Part shown: positions 1 to 7,934 of the stretch, piece after piece
Layout: the number at the start of each line of letters is the position of its first letter
Position numbering within the stretch: the first letter of the stretch is position 1
Source: a virus
IMG/VR virus record: IMGVR_UViG_3300008450_006804
Coordinates: 1 to 33,238 of that record
DNA: 33,238 nucleotides
Strand: one strand, 5' to 3'
Program-made: the position numbers and the translations under genes
Notes under the pieces: model-generated
Databases searched by the model: none
The model's input: the letters and a program-made list of their open reading frames with translations, nothing else
What the model was told of the DNA's origin: nothing

Positions 1-1
1 A

Positions 2-3000
2 AGTGATGATCCATGGGGACCACAAGGTAACTTTGCTGGTGACAAGCACGTTGATGTTGGCGGTGTCACTATGAAAATAATTCAAGTGGGTGATATAGTC
101 AAGTACCTTGGCCAGAAAGCGGAAGTTGTTGCCTTGTCTAAAGATCGTAAACGTGCCCGAATCACAATTCAAAAAGGCATGGGCGGTATCACAAAAGATG
201 TCAACACCAGTGATCTAAACCAATTTGGTCAAGGTGTGGAGGAAGGCTTGGCTCAAGACGAGTCTGAACAAAGTCATGGTTGGGTTGCTGATTCCATTGA
301 CGAAATAAACTATAACACATTTGAAGTTCATCTTACAAATACACGCAGTGGTGAATCTGCTGACTTAGTTATTCGCCCAGTGGACATGATGCGTATCAGT
401 GGAAAACTACAGATAGAAACTATAGATGTTCGTGATCTCGCAACAGGTGACACTCAAAGTTGGACCACTGAAATGCCCGACCCCCAAGGTGCTATTGTAG
501 ATGCCATCGATGCTTTGTTCTGGGACAATCCGCAACTGAATAAAAAACTATACGCTATTATAGATGCTCATAGTAAAAAAGGCCAAGACATGCTTCCTGG
601 GCAAAAAAATAGAGCTAAGGTAGGCATGGCTGCTCCAGCAGATCAGTTCATAGCTGGTCAAGATGCTATTGCCAAAGCCAAAGGCACTGTAAAAGAATTT
701 GATGCCCAGGGCTTTCAACAACGATATACACTATACAAAGATGGCTACGAAATAGAAAAATTTGGCGACATGGATGATGCCATAGAATATGCTGAAGATG
801 ATCGCAGAGACGGAGACGATCCCTTGGCAGTGTACAAAATTGTAGATATCAACAAACAAGTTGTTTGGGATAGCAATCCTTACGAAAAGCCATCGCGCAT
901 ACAGTTGAGAAAACCAGAGCAAGGTGTGGCGGAGGCAGTTCATCCAGATGTAGTGTCTAAAGAATATTTCAATGACCCCACTCGAAATGTTAGAATGGGC
1001 GACTTTGAGTTCAATGCCCGAACATTCACTGGCGCAATGGCGGACCCAAACGCAAGGGGTTTACAGATTAGAGCATATGATCCCAAACGTCCAAAAGGTC
1101 AAAATTTAGTCGGCTCATCAGACTTCATTGTGAAATCTGATAAAAAAGGCAATCAATGGTTAGAAAGTGATGATGTTGAAGTAAATGACGAATACAGAAG
1201 CAAAGGTGTTGCAACCATGATGTATGCTTTTGCTAAAAGTTTAGGCAATGACATCAAGGCTAGCCCATACCAAAGCAAGGCCGGTTCTGACATGTGGAAG
1301 AAGTGGGGTAGTGATGCCAAATATCTTGTAGGTGAGCAAGGTGTGGCGGAAGGCTTGGAAAACTTCTTGCCGAACGATGTAAAGATTGCAATCAATTTCA
1401 ACAGTAAAGATCCTGTAGCCGGCCTTGGAAAAATTTGGGAAATTGTCCAGGATGGTAAAATTCGTTTTTATTTAAGCAATGGACACAGAGATGCACTCAA
1501 CAAACTTCTGTCAAAGCCCATCGCTTCCAAAGAAGATTGGAACCTGTTAAAGAAACAAATGAAAAATGTACTGGTTAGACAGCAAGGTGTGGCGGAAGGA
1601 GTGAATGATACCGTCTATCCCAACGCAGAAGTAATCAAAAGCAAGAATGGCCGGCCAGTGGGTGAGATTTACCAAGATGGTAACAGTTGGGGGTGCTTCC
1701 ATTATCGAGCAGACCGTGGCTACGATATGATTGACAGCAGAGAAGATGCCATTCAAGCACTGAAAGACTTACACGCTGAAACAGGTCGCAGTGGTCCAGA
1801 CTACACCTTCAAAGGTGTGGCAGAAGGCTCAACAGATGATCCTCGTTTCCAAAAGATGATGGGCAACATACAGCAATCTACTCCCAACCCAGTTGGTGGA
1901 TATGTGGCAGTCAGCTATGCCAGTGAACGACCTTCAAAAAAAATCAAAGGTGTTACATACAACGGTAAACCAATGCCCAGCACTGTTGATCCTGAAGGAT
2001 TTGCAAGCAGTAAAATAAAATTCACACCTGATCAAATTGAAGCAAAACTAGCAGGAATTGGCCAAAAATACGGGTGGGACTCAATTGATCCAGGACACGG
2101 CCAAGGCTACGACGAATTGTATTTTGATACCAGTACCAAATATACATCAGCTACGCAACGCAAACTTGCTACAAACATAGTCAAGACTGTTAACGAAATT
2201 AATAAATTCTTCAATGACATAAACAGAAGCTTACAAGCCACAGGATTGCCAGGATACAAAGTAAATGTATGGCAAGGTATGGGAGAAAATGGCAACATAA
2301 ATCAATATGAAGATCTATCTCATATTACTAATATTGCCAAGGGCCAGACAGCGAAGCCTGATGCCGGTCCGGCCATTGGTAAAATGATCCTCAAGCACTT
2401 ACCAAGTTACGAAGCCGAAAAAGATGAATTAGGATATGATTCACAAGATTTTCAAGATGCCAGAAATATTGCAAATATTTACATCACCAAAGGCGAACGT
2501 GCCGGGCTCCAAGCACAGCATGATTATGACGAAGTTAGTGATATGATTGACGAATTGCTAAGTGATGCTGGTGGTGATGATTTAAGAACTATTTGGGACC
2601 TTGACGAGCAAGGTGTGGCAGAAGGCTCCGAGTGGGAAACAAGACACGATGAGTTTGTTACAGTGGGTGATAGAGCAACTCCTGAACAGATAAACAAAAT
2701 TGTCAGTGCTTTAGGTGTTGCTGCTAAACAGGCCAGCAGCAAGCGTGGATTTCTAAATCAAATTGTTGGCAAGCAGTCGAATGGTGATTTAGCACGAATG
2801 GCACATGGTGCTGAAACACTGGCAAAGAACATACAACGAAATAGAAATGCTAAACTTGGAACAGACGAAAGAAAAGAACTTGGTCAACATTTGGTTTATG
2901 CTGTGAGTTTGTTGAAAAGAATAAGTGGCGAGCATGGTGTAGAGGAAGCACAGCTCGACGAAAAGTGTTGGGACACACATCGTCAAGCCGGTATGAAAAA

Positions 3001-4015
3001 GAAAGGCAACCGCATGGTGCCTAACTGTGTGCCCAAAGAAAGCATCGAGGAGATGGCCGGCAAAACAAATCCTGATGCAGTTCGTAGAATACAACAACTG
3101 CTTAATAAGAAATTTGACGCTAATTTAGACATTGATGGGATATTAGGACCGTTGACTTTAAAAAGCATAAAGAAATTTCTACCAAAATCCTCAGAGAAGC
3201 AAGCTCCGAATCCTGAAAAAACAACGGCTGTTCAAGGTAAACAAGTAAAAGAAGAAAAATGTCCACATTGCGGTGGCGAGATGGTCAGCGAAGAACTGAT
3301 CAATGAAAAGAAAGATTCTTGCTACTATAAAGTAAAGAGTCGTTATAAAGTTTGGCCCAGTGCTTATGCAAGTGGTGCTTTAGTTAAGTGCCGTAAAAAA
3401 GGCGCAAAGAACTGGGGTAATAAATCAGAAGATGTGGCAGAAGGCTTGAACGAAATGGATAAAACACAAACTCCGCCAGGACGAGATGGTGATATCGATT
3501 GGACTAAGAAACAAATACACTTGGGCCCAGAGCACACAATGAAAGCCAAAGATGTTGCCAAACACGCTCTAAAGATATTAAACAAGACAATGAAAAAGAG
3601 TCATGCCGATACACCGAAGAAGAAAGGTGTGGCGGAAGAACAGCTTGATGAAAAATGGAGTCAAAAATACAAAGACAGTATTAATTGTAGCAACCCCAAA
3701 GGCTTCAGTCAGAAGGCTCATTGCGCCGGCGAAAAGAAAAATGAAGACATTGTCGAAGGCAAAGAATATTATACAGTAACAGGCACCGACTCAGTGTCAT
3801 TGCGTAGAGATTTTAATATGGCCAAAGATCGCAATGGCTGGTATCTTAAAGAAGGCGCTACACCTAAACAAAAATTAGAAGCATTCCGAGCATTTGGTAG
3901 TCCAAAATTAAAAGAATTTAATCTAGCTGCATTCAGTGGCGGTACTCAGACCAAAGGTGAGGACAATGTTATCAGTCCCGTGGGATCACAGACCAGAGCT
4001 CAATACAAAAAATGA
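2..4015 (+). CDS. Giant modular protein (5'-partial), candidate virion polyprotein
   Basis: The frame is open from base 2, with no ribosome binding site before the ATG at 71, so the true start probably lies left of the window. Residue numbers here count from that ATG (1314 aa). Unrelated modules are separated by a recurring QGVAEG-like linker, with its Glu at residues 58, 288, 427, 509, 585, 851, 959, 1124, 1189 and 1229. Recognisable pieces are a GNAT acetyltransferase-like module (about 300-420, RSKGVATMMYAFAKSLG), a peptidoglycan-binding-like helical repeat (about 999-1037, DGILGPLTLKSIKKF), a CPHC zinc-ribbon-like pair (C1064, C1067) and three short basic Cys peptides near the C-terminus. 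The linker (hydrophobic-x-Glu then Gly/Ala) resembles the cleavage rule of T4-type prohead proteases, so processing inside the capsid is possible; that is inference. No overall function is recognised. Confidence 0.75.
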   Translation, partial: SDDPWGPQGNFAGDKHVDVGGVTMKIIQVGDIVKYLGQKAEVVALSKDRKRARITIQKGMGGITKDVNTSDLNQFGQGVEEGLAQDESEQSHGWVADSIDEINYNTFEVHLTNTRSGESADLVIRPVDMMRISGKLQIETIDVRDLATGDTQSWTTEMPDPQGAIVDAIDALFWDNPQLNKKLYAIIDAHSKKGQDMLPGQKNRAKVGMAAPADQFIAGQDAIAKAKGTVKEFDAQGFQQRYTLYKDGYEIEKFGDMDDAIEYAEDDRRDGDDPLAVYKIVDINKQVVWDSNPYEKPSRIQLRKPEQGVAEAVHPDVVSKEYFNDPTRNVRMGDFEFNARTFTGAMADPNARGLQIRAYDPKRPKGQNLVGSSDFIVKSDKKGNQWLESDDVEVNDEYRSKGVATMMYAFAKSLGNDIKASPYQSKAGSDMWKKWGSDAKYLVGEQGVAEGLENFLPNDVKIAINFNSKDPVAGLGKIWEIVQDGKIRFYLSNGHRDALNKLLSKPIASKEDWNLLKKQMKNVLVRQQGVAEGVNDTVYPNAEVIKSKNGRPVGEIYQDGNSWGCFHYRADRGYDMIDSREDAIQALKDLHAETGRSGPDYTFKGVAEGSTDDPRFQKMMGNIQQSTPNPVGGYVAVSYASERPSKKIKGVTYNGKPMPSTVDPEGFASSKIKFTPDQIEAKLAGIGQKYGWDSIDPGHGQGYDELYFDTSTKYTSATQRKLATNIVKTVNEINKFFNDINRSLQATGLPGYKVNVWQGMGENGNINQYEDLSHITNIAKGQTAKPDAGPAIGKMILKHLPSYEAEKDELGYDSQDFQDARNIANIYITKGERAGLQAQHDYDEVSDMIDELLSDAGGDDLRTIWDLDEQGVAEGSEWETRHDEFVTVGDRATPEQINKIVSALGVAAKQASSKRGFLNQIVGKQSNGDLARMAHGAETLAKNIQRNRNAKLGTDERKELGQHLVYAVSLLKRISGEHGVEEAQLDEKCWDTHRQAGMKKKGNRMVPNCVPKESIEEMAGKTNPDAVRRIQQLLNKKFDANLDIDGILGPLTLKSIKKFLPKSSEKQAPNPEKTTAVQGKQVKEEKCPHCGGEMVSEELINEKKDSCYYKVKSRYKVWPSAYASGALVKCRKKGAKNWGNKSEDVAEGLNEMDKTQTPPGRDGDIDWTKKQIHLGPEHTMKAKDVAKHALKILNKTMKKSHADTPKKKGVAEEQLDEKWSQKYKDSINCSNPKGFSQKAHCAGEKKNEDIVEGKEYYTVTGTDSVSLRRDFNMAKDRNGWYLKEGATPKQKLEAFRAFGSPKLKEFNLAAFSGGTQTKGEDNVISPVGSQTRAQYKK
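230..3760 (+). repeat. Ten interspersed GVAE-G linker repeats
   Basis: The linker codons lie at 230-247, 920-937, 1337-1354, 1583-1600, 1811-1828, 2609-2626, 2933-2950, 3431-3445, 3623-3640 and 3749-3760. The core at DNA level is GGTGTGGCGGAAGGC with few changes. Gly is always GGT where present and Val is GTG in all but one of those copies. The copies separate modules of about 40 to 266 residues that do not resemble each other. The last copy (IVEG) and the one at 3431 (DVAEG) are degenerate. Confidence 0.85.
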
Positions 4016-4440
4016 GAAACTTAATCAATATCATGGAAGCTGTCAATAAAGGGTGTCCTGTGGCCACTCATAATATTGATGTGAATTTAAAAAATAGACA
4101 GGCCGCTATAGACAAGTATAATTACGGACCAGCTAATCCTGACAAGCCCGATGACTACTGGAATAAATCTGCTAAAATTTTTAATGTAACACCTGCTACT
4201 GCAAAGACTATGCTTTGTGGTAATTGTGCAGCATTTGACGTCAGTGACAGTATGCGTGACTGTATTGCCGATGGCATCAAAGGGTCAGAAAAAAATGTAG
4301 ACGCAAATGCCAGCATAAATTTAAGTGATCTAGGATATTGCAATTTTTTACATTTTAAATGTGCAGGTAGCAGAAGTTGTAAATCTTGGATCACAGGCGG
4401 CCCTATAACGGAAAAAGACAAAGGAAAAAAGGCGGATTAA
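4012..4440 (+). CDS. Cys-rich protein, HiPIP-like
   Basis: 142 aa, starting inside the last codons of the giant protein gene (ATGA overlap). Cysteines fall at 69, 72, 84, 110, 117 and 123. The CGNCAAF and GYCNF segments recall high-potential iron-sulfur proteins (CxNCxxF and GxCxxW), although the spacing between the third and fourth cysteine is longer than in true HiPIPs. It may bind an Fe-S cluster or zinc. There is no signal peptide or membrane segment. It precedes an iron-binding Dps-like gene by one base. I recognise it only as a type of Cys-rich protein seen in marine T4-like phages; the function is unknown. Confidence 0.7.
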   Translation: MRNLINIMEAVNKGCPVATHNIDVNLKNRQAAIDKYNYGPANPDKPDDYWNKSAKIFNVTPATAKTMLCGNCAAFDVSDSMRDCIADGIKGSEKNVDANASINLSDLGYCNFLHFKCAGSRSCKSWITGGPITEKDKGKKAD

Positions 4441-4441
4441 A

Positions 4442-4876
4442 ATGGATGAATTAATTAAAGCAATGAAAATTGCATTTGCAACAGAATTTAGTTTCTATCT
4501 TAAAGCACATTTCTATCACTGGAATGTAGAAGGACCTGACTTCCAAGAATATCATAGTTTGTTTGGCGGTATCTACGAAGAAGTATATGGCAGCATTGAT
4601 AATTTTGCTGAGAACATCCGTAAGCTAGGCAGTTATACTCCAGGTAGCTATACTCGCTTTAGTATGCTATCGCAGGTCAATGACGAAATTGAAGTGCAAC
4701 CTGCTATGACGATGATTCAAGAATTGTTGTCAGACAGCGACAAAGCTTCAAAACTATTTAAAATGGTTTACGACTTAGCTGAACGTGAAGGCAAACACGG
4801 TATCAGTAACTTTTTAGCAGAACGTATGGACGCACACGACAAACATAGTTGGATGTTGAGAGCCAGTCTAAAATAA
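4442..4876 (+). CDS. Dps-like ferritin family protein
   Basis: 144 aa, a little shorter than typical Dps (about 160-170). Dps proteins form 12-subunit cages that oxidise and store iron and can bind DNA. Aligned by spacing to the E. coli ferroxidase ligands (H51, H63, D67, D78, E82), this protein has H26, H38, G42, D53 and E57, so four ligands fit and the Asp67 position is Gly. The HWNVEGPDF segment is the family signature. There is no long basic N-terminal tail, so DNA binding by the usual route is unclear. It sits between a Cys-rich protein and a diiron desaturase. Confidence 0.85.
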   Translation: MDELIKAMKIAFATEFSFYLKAHFYHWNVEGPDFQEYHSLFGGIYEEVYGSIDNFAENIRKLGSYTPGSYTRFSMLSQVNDEIEVQPAMTMIQELLSDSDKASKLFKMVYDLAEREGKHGISNFLAERMDAHDKHSWMLRASLK

Positions 4877-4881
4877 GCTCA

Positions 4882-5589
4882 ATGACTGAATTTTTATATC
4901 TTTTGTTAACAACCCATATTACCATAATATGTGTCACTGTTTTTTTACATCGGGGACAAGCACACAGAGGATTAACATTTAGTCCCTTACTCAGTCATTT
5001 AATGAGATTCTGGTTGTGGCTGACCACAGGCATGATTACTAAACAGTGGGTTGCTATACATCGTAAACATCACAAAGACACAGACGTAACAGGCGACCCC
5101 CACAGTCCAGCTATATACGGTATAGTTCGTGTATTATTTGGGGGAGCATTTTTATATCATCATGCCAGTAAAGACACAGTAATGGTAAATCAATTTGGCG
5201 TAGGCACCCCCGATGATTGGTTAGAGAGAAATGTCTATGCCAAACATAGCCGTTTAGGAATTACTTTGTTATTGCTGTTAAATTTACTTTGGTTTTCCTG
5301 GTGGGGATTATTAATATGGGTAATACAAATGATCTGGATCCCGTTTTGGGCAGCAGGAGTTATTAATGGAGTCGGACACTGGGCAGGATACACTAATGGT
5401 AGTACAAAAGATCATAGTCGTAATATTAGTAACATTGGTATTATTGTTGGTGGCGAAGAACTTCATAATAACCATCACCTAGAACCGGCCAACCCTAAAT
5501 TAAGTCGTCGTTGGTTTGAAATTGATATAGGTTGGATGTGGATACAAATTTTTAAATTTACAGGGTTATTAAAAATAAGGACACTGTAA
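4882..5589 (+). CDS. Membrane fatty acid desaturase
   Basis: 235 aa from the ATG at 4882, six bases after the Dps stop. An earlier in-frame ATG at 4849 would overlap Dps and adds only a polar stretch. Three histidine boxes for the diiron centre are present: H23xxxxH28, H60xxHH64 and H195NNHH199. Hydrophobic segments at about 4-22, 36-52 and 125-165 fit the acyl-lipid/acyl-CoA delta-9 desaturase fold in the membrane. The sequence around the boxes (RFWLWLTTGMITKQWVAIHR, PFWAAGVINGVGH) looks like betaproteobacterial desaturases as I remember them, suggesting capture from a host. In phage it would alter host membrane unsaturation; that role is inferred. Confidence 0.88.
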   Translation: MTEFLYLLLTTHITIICVTVFLHRGQAHRGLTFSPLLSHLMRFWLWLTTGMITKQWVAIHRKHHKDTDVTGDPHSPAIYGIVRVLFGGAFLYHHASKDTVMVNQFGVGTPDDWLERNVYAKHSRLGITLLLLLNLLWFSWWGLLIWVIQMIWIPFWAAGVINGVGHWAGYTNGSTKDHSRNISNIGIIVGGEELHNNHHLEPANPKLSRRWFEIDIGWMWIQIFKFTGLLKIRTL

Positions 5590-6155
5590 TGAAAATCAAC
5601 GAAGTAAATTCTCTTTCTTTAAAAGGTAGTTTGGGTGGCAATCTAACTGAGAATAAGTTTTGGGCGTTCACTGAGCTCAGTGAAATTAAAAATAATTTTG
5701 ATACTATTTACATATTAGGCAGCTGGTATGGAAATGCTGGCTTGTTACTCAGCATGGATCCTAGATTCGAATTCGACGAAATTATTAACGTTGAAAAAAA
5801 TAAAAATATGTTAAAGGTCAGCGGTCAACTTGCAAAATTACAAAAAGACACTAGGATAAAATCCATGCATAAAGATGCTAATCTTTTGGACTATAGACGT
5901 TTAGGCTCCGATGGATTGGTAGTTAATTTTAGTTGTACTAATATTTCTGGCGATAATTGGTTTGATCGCATACCCGACGATACTATGGTGTTGTTATCAG
6001 GAAGAAACAATGACCCAGGCGCTGTGCATAAATTCAATAGCGTAGAAGAATTTTCTTCTACTTATCCATTAACCAAAATTTTGTTTTCTGGTCAAAGAAC
6101 TTTCAAAGATCCCGAAACTGAATACGATGCGTATTTGGTAATTGGAACAAAATAG
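5589..6155 (+). CDS. Class I SAM methyltransferase-like protein
   Basis: 188 aa, start overlapping the desaturase stop (TAATG), with AAGGA at 5577-5581. The segment DTIYILGSWYGNAGLLL near residues 38-54 followed by an acidic EIINVEKN strand about 20 residues later fits motif I and the acidic loop of a Rossmann-fold methyltransferase. The glycine-rich loop is divergent (GSWYGNAG), so SAM binding is likely but not certain. The substrate is unknown. It ends this gene group, before a promoter-bearing gap. Confidence 0.6.
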   Translation: MKINEVNSLSLKGSLGGNLTENKFWAFTELSEIKNNFDTIYILGSWYGNAGLLLSMDPRFEFDEIINVEKNKNMLKVSGQLAKLQKDTRIKSMHKDANLLDYRRLGSDGLVVNFSCTNISGDNWFDRIPDDTMVLLSGRNNDPGAVHKFNSVEEFSSTYPLTKILFSGQRTFKDPETEYDAYLVIGTK

Positions 6156-6190
6156 ACCTGTGCCTTAGGACCGGGTGGGCGGCTACTGCC

Positions 6191-6219
6191 TTGACTTATA
6201 CAATTCGCTACTGTATAAT
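6191..6219 (+). promoter_or_regulatory. Sigma70-type promoter
   Basis: TTGACT (6191-6196), 17-base spacer, TATAAT (6214-6219). This is an almost ideal vegetative promoter in a 98-base gap that otherwise holds no gene. The predicted start of transcription is near 6226, about 28 bases before the next ATG. It would open the transcript for the 6254 gene and possibly those after it. Confidence 0.7.
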
Positions 6220-6253
6220 CTAGAGTGTAGCAACTTTTTAAACTTCAACTATT

Positions 6254-7348
6254 ATGATAATTTGGTTCAATTGTAAAATCACAGATCAACGACTTAACCC
6301 CCAAAGTATAATTAGATACAATCTTCGAGACGATAACAGGTTTGATATCGCAAAATATAGTTTTGCCAGCTTTGCGCCTTTGGAGCCCTTGACCAGCAAG
6401 TTTATTTTTAATCTAGAACTAGCGGACAGTCACAGTGGTCGACAAGAAGAAATGGAAACTTGGCTTCGAGGAATTTTTCCTGCTGACAAATTAAGTATTC
6501 ATTGGTACAGAGCAAATAATATTGCTCAATGGCAGGAAATTAAAGAAGAAATTGATCAAATTGGGGATGACTTAATTTTCCCTGCTGGCAACGAAGATCA
6601 CATTTTCTTAGACAGTGATATCGAAGTATTCAAACGTGGGCTAGAACTTATTAAACAAGATCCCTATCCTTATGCTACATTGATGACCAGTCATTATCCA
6701 GAAAGCATCAGGGCTGCACATTATTTCAAAGGTACTCCCAGCAGTTGTGGTAACTATGTTAGTTATGAAATGGTTAACAACGATGCTATTCGGGTTATGA
6801 AGAAAGAATATTTTGAATGGTATCTAGACACCGCAAAAAATTCTAACGCATTGCTTTTCAGAACTGAGCACTGGAACAATATTGGTATTTTATCCAATAA
6901 GCTATATATTCCCACTAAAGAACAGTTCAGACATTTTGATGGTTACGCTCACGTACAAGTAGGCGCAGATACTTGCCCTCCATTGGAGATTCCCACTGGG
7001 TTTTTTGATGGCATGACTATTCGTTATGGTCACAGCGACAGGCAATCAGATGCTGTTAATATTAACCCAATGGCCGAACAACTTTATACAGTTGATCACG
7101 AAAAAGGCGCCGACTATCGATATACTCTGGATGAGTTACCTCTATTCTGGAAATCGTATATTAAACAAACAGATACGTCCGCTGACGTTGATCAATCAAA
7201 AATGAATCAGGCCTACGACACACATCTACTACAAATGACCAGAGTAAATGTAAACTGGTTTCACGTAGGCGCCCGGTTTGATGAATCTAATTATCCTCCG
7301 GCAAGTTGGATCAATAATCACACAAAAGAATACTTGTTCTACGAGTAA
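6254..7348 (+). CDS. Conserved phage-type protein, possibly glycosyltransferase-like
   Basis: 364 aa. I do not recognise the family securely. The segment EDHIFLDSDIEVF (about residues 113-125) contains a D-S-D preceded by hydrophobic residues, as in GT-A glycosyltransferase DxD motifs, and the protein is rich in Trp, Tyr and His, but no other motif confirms this. The start is the first ATG after the promoter at 6191-6219 and has no Shine-Dalgarno sequence, so it may be translated from a short unstructured leader. No signal peptide or membrane helix is visible. Confidence 0.65.
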   Translation: MIIWFNCKITDQRLNPQSIIRYNLRDDNRFDIAKYSFASFAPLEPLTSKFIFNLELADSHSGRQEEMETWLRGIFPADKLSIHWYRANNIAQWQEIKEEIDQIGDDLIFPAGNEDHIFLDSDIEVFKRGLELIKQDPYPYATLMTSHYPESIRAAHYFKGTPSSCGNYVSYEMVNNDAIRVMKKEYFEWYLDTAKNSNALLFRTEHWNNIGILSNKLYIPTKEQFRHFDGYAHVQVGADTCPPLEIPTGFFDGMTIRYGHSDRQSDAVNINPMAEQLYTVDHEKGADYRYTLDELPLFWKSYIKQTDTSADVDQSKMNQAYDTHLLQMTRVNVNWFHVGARFDESNYPPASWINNHTKEYLFYE

Positions 7349-7362
7349 ATTTAATATATAAT
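7334..7362 (+). promoter_or_regulatory. Candidate sigma70-type promoter for the DsbA-like gene
   Basis: TTGTTC (7334-7339), 17-base spacer, TATAAT (7357-7362). The -10 is perfect and the -35 weak (three of six). Predicted start near 7369, just before the AGGAG ribosome binding site at 7371-7375. It overlaps the end of the preceding gene. Confidence 0.5.
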
Positions 7363-7380
7363 ACATTTTTAGGAGCATAT

Positions 7381-7647
7381 ATGAGCGATTACAATCGAAG
7401 TTTTAATGGCGACGCAAAAATTAAGTTGACTCAACTTATCAATGAAGGTATGACTGTTCTTCAAGAAATTGAAGACTTGAATACCGGTCTAAACGAAACT
7501 ATCAAAGCTATTGCAGAAGAATTAGAGATTAAACCTGCTACATTAAAAAAAGCCGTTAAAATTGCACACAAAGCTAAACTAGGCGAAACTAATCGAGATC
7601 ACGACGAACTTAATACTATTTTGGAAACAGTGGGCAAGACTCTTTGA
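7381..7647 (+). CDS. dsbA: DsbA-like late-transcription DNA-binding protein
   Basis: 88 aa with a good AGGAG site six bases upstream. The all-helical layout and the segment IKAIAEELEIKPATLKKAVK match what I remember of DsbA proteins of T4-like cyanophages. In T4, DsbA binds double-stranded DNA near late promoters and stimulates late transcription. The protein is charged and lacks membrane segments. Its stop overlaps the TTG start of the next gene. Assignment rests on remembered family pattern, so the symbol is tentative. Confidence 0.6.
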   Translation: MSDYNRSFNGDAKIKLTQLINEGMTVLQEIEDLNTGLNETIKAIAEELEIKPATLKKAVKIAHKAKLGETNRDHDELNTILETVGKTL

Positions 7648-7934
7648 ACGATTTGTTGTATAATACCTTTGCATGGATTCGTGATGACTGGCGTAGTAAT
7701 CGCTTCCGTTTTACTGTTGAGTTGCTTGCTTGGTCTATTAGTATTGGGTGTTCTATTACTATGGCAGCCACAGTCCCGAATCCCCCTTTACTTGCGTTGT
7801 ATCCTATTTGGATTCTTGGCTGCTCTATGTATGCTTGGGCTGCTTACACTAGGAAGTCGTTTGGTATGCTGGCTAACTACATCTTGCTAACTACCATAGA
7901 TACTGTTGGACTAATAAGGATGATCACAAATTGA
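7644..7934 (+). CDS. Small three-helix membrane protein
   Basis: 96 aa read from a TTG codon that overlaps the preceding TGA (TTGA junction). Three hydrophobic segments lie at about 23-42, 47-66 and 73-92, after an N-terminal region rich in Asp and Arg ([14 protein letters not shown]). No enzyme motif is visible. It ends with another TTGA junction into frr, so the three genes 7381-8491 are translationally coupled. Function unknown; a loose resemblance to PnuC-type transporters is too weak to assign. Confidence 0.65.
   Translation: MNDLLYNTFAWIRDDWRSNRFRFTVELLAWSISIGCSITMAATVPNPPLLALYPIWILGCSMYAWAAYTRKSFGMLANYILLTTIDTVGLIRMITN

Noticed and set aside
71-73. ATG at 71 as the true start of the giant protein
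   Set aside because: The frame is open to base 2 with coding-like sequence and there is no ribosome binding site before 71.
731-3585. Several reverse-strand open frames of 60-100 codons opposite the giant protein gene
   Set aside because: They have no ribosome binding sites or recognisable domains and lie antisense to a clearly coding frame; the window has no supported minus-strand gene.
7669-7890. Hydrophobic 73-codon frame overlapping the small membrane protein
   Set aside because: It is a +1 shifted reading of the same hydrophobic sequence; the frame at 7644 fits the TTGA junctions on both sides.
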